Of a stretch of 64,000 bases of DNA, positions 63,920 to 64,000 are shown piece by piece. Location: the NCBI GenBank assembly GCA_958510825.1, contig OY294048.1:9937589-10001588 (forward strand), given 5' to 3'. Made by a program: the position numbers and the translations under genes. Source of the stretch: Brachypterus glaber (lineage: Eukaryota; Arthropoda; Insecta; Coleoptera; Kateretidae). The first letter of the stretch is position 1; the number at the start of each line of letters is the position of its first letter. The notes under the pieces were generated by a model. The model was not told the origin of the DNA. It ran no database searches and saw only the letters and a program-made list of their open reading frames with translations.

Positions 63920-64000
63920 AATTATTTTGACAGATGTCTATGAACATTTAGCAGTAACCAATAACTACCACACAATTACATAGCTAGGAGTAACTGTTTT
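63920..64000. repeat. dispersed repeat shared with 22070-22160, cut by window edge
   Basis: See 22070-22160: GATGTCTATGAACATTTAGC and GAGTAACTGTTTT correspond. The rest lies beyond the window. Confidence 0.7.

Overview
The window is strongly AT-rich eukaryotic DNA, almost certainly from an arthropod and most likely an insect. Three things point there: one intact-looking terminal coding exon that resembles the arthropod Beaten-path immunoglobulin family (35513-35737), decayed Jockey/CR1-type and Penelope-like retroelement fragments, and a tRNA-derived SINE. No bacterial operons, ribosome-binding sites, rRNA, true tRNA or CRISPR were seen. Nearly all short ORFs are chance frames inside repeats.

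Layout. 0-8 kb: a 22-bp tandem array, a foldback element, two non-LTR reverse-transcriptase (RT) tails on the minus strand, a TIR element abutting one of them, a second foldback, a broken Penelope-type GIY-YIG domain (4.5-5.0 kb) and a Jockey-type RT tail (7.4-8.1 kb). 8-18 kb: tandem duplications, a Drosophila-FB-like foldback with an exact 9-bp target duplication (11.4-12.5 kb), an RT core fragment (13.2-13.85 kb), a second foldback built of short tandem units (15.3-16.2 kb) and a four-layer nested palindrome (17.1-18.06 kb). 18-33 kb: a chain of MITEs and hairpins, a hammerhead-ribozyme-like retroelement with a 14-bp target duplication (27.5-27.7 kb), a 165-bp near-pure palindrome, and an RT tail split by a 0.67-kb element (30.2-31.1 kb). 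33-48 kb: the host exon, nested MITEs at 38.4-38.7 kb, a 926-bp inverted repeat carrying a hammerhead-like core in each arm (43.8-44.7 kb), and minisatellites. 48.5-54.3 kb: an apparently exact 2.87-kb tandem duplication. 54.7-64 kb: a MITE containing a SINE, further hairpins, another RT tail, two unidentified coding-like stretches (59.5 and 60.4 kb), a 1.5-kb foldback and a truncated SINE.

The most unusual signal is a scattered set of palindromic elements (about 14.3, 20.7, 22.9, 25.3, 26.2, 38.0, 41.9, 49.6/52.5, 55.5 and 57.0 kb). Their hairpin arms are unrelated in sequence from locus to locus. Yet one arm carries A and the other C at the same place just outside the hairpin (typically CTAG against CTCG). 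Several also share a GC-rich core and an AT-rich flanking box. I do not recognise this as a described family.

The window therefore reads as intronic or intergenic DNA next to the 3' end of one host gene, filled by successive waves of foldback, MITE, non-LTR, Penelope-like and SINE insertions, several nested so that their order can be read.
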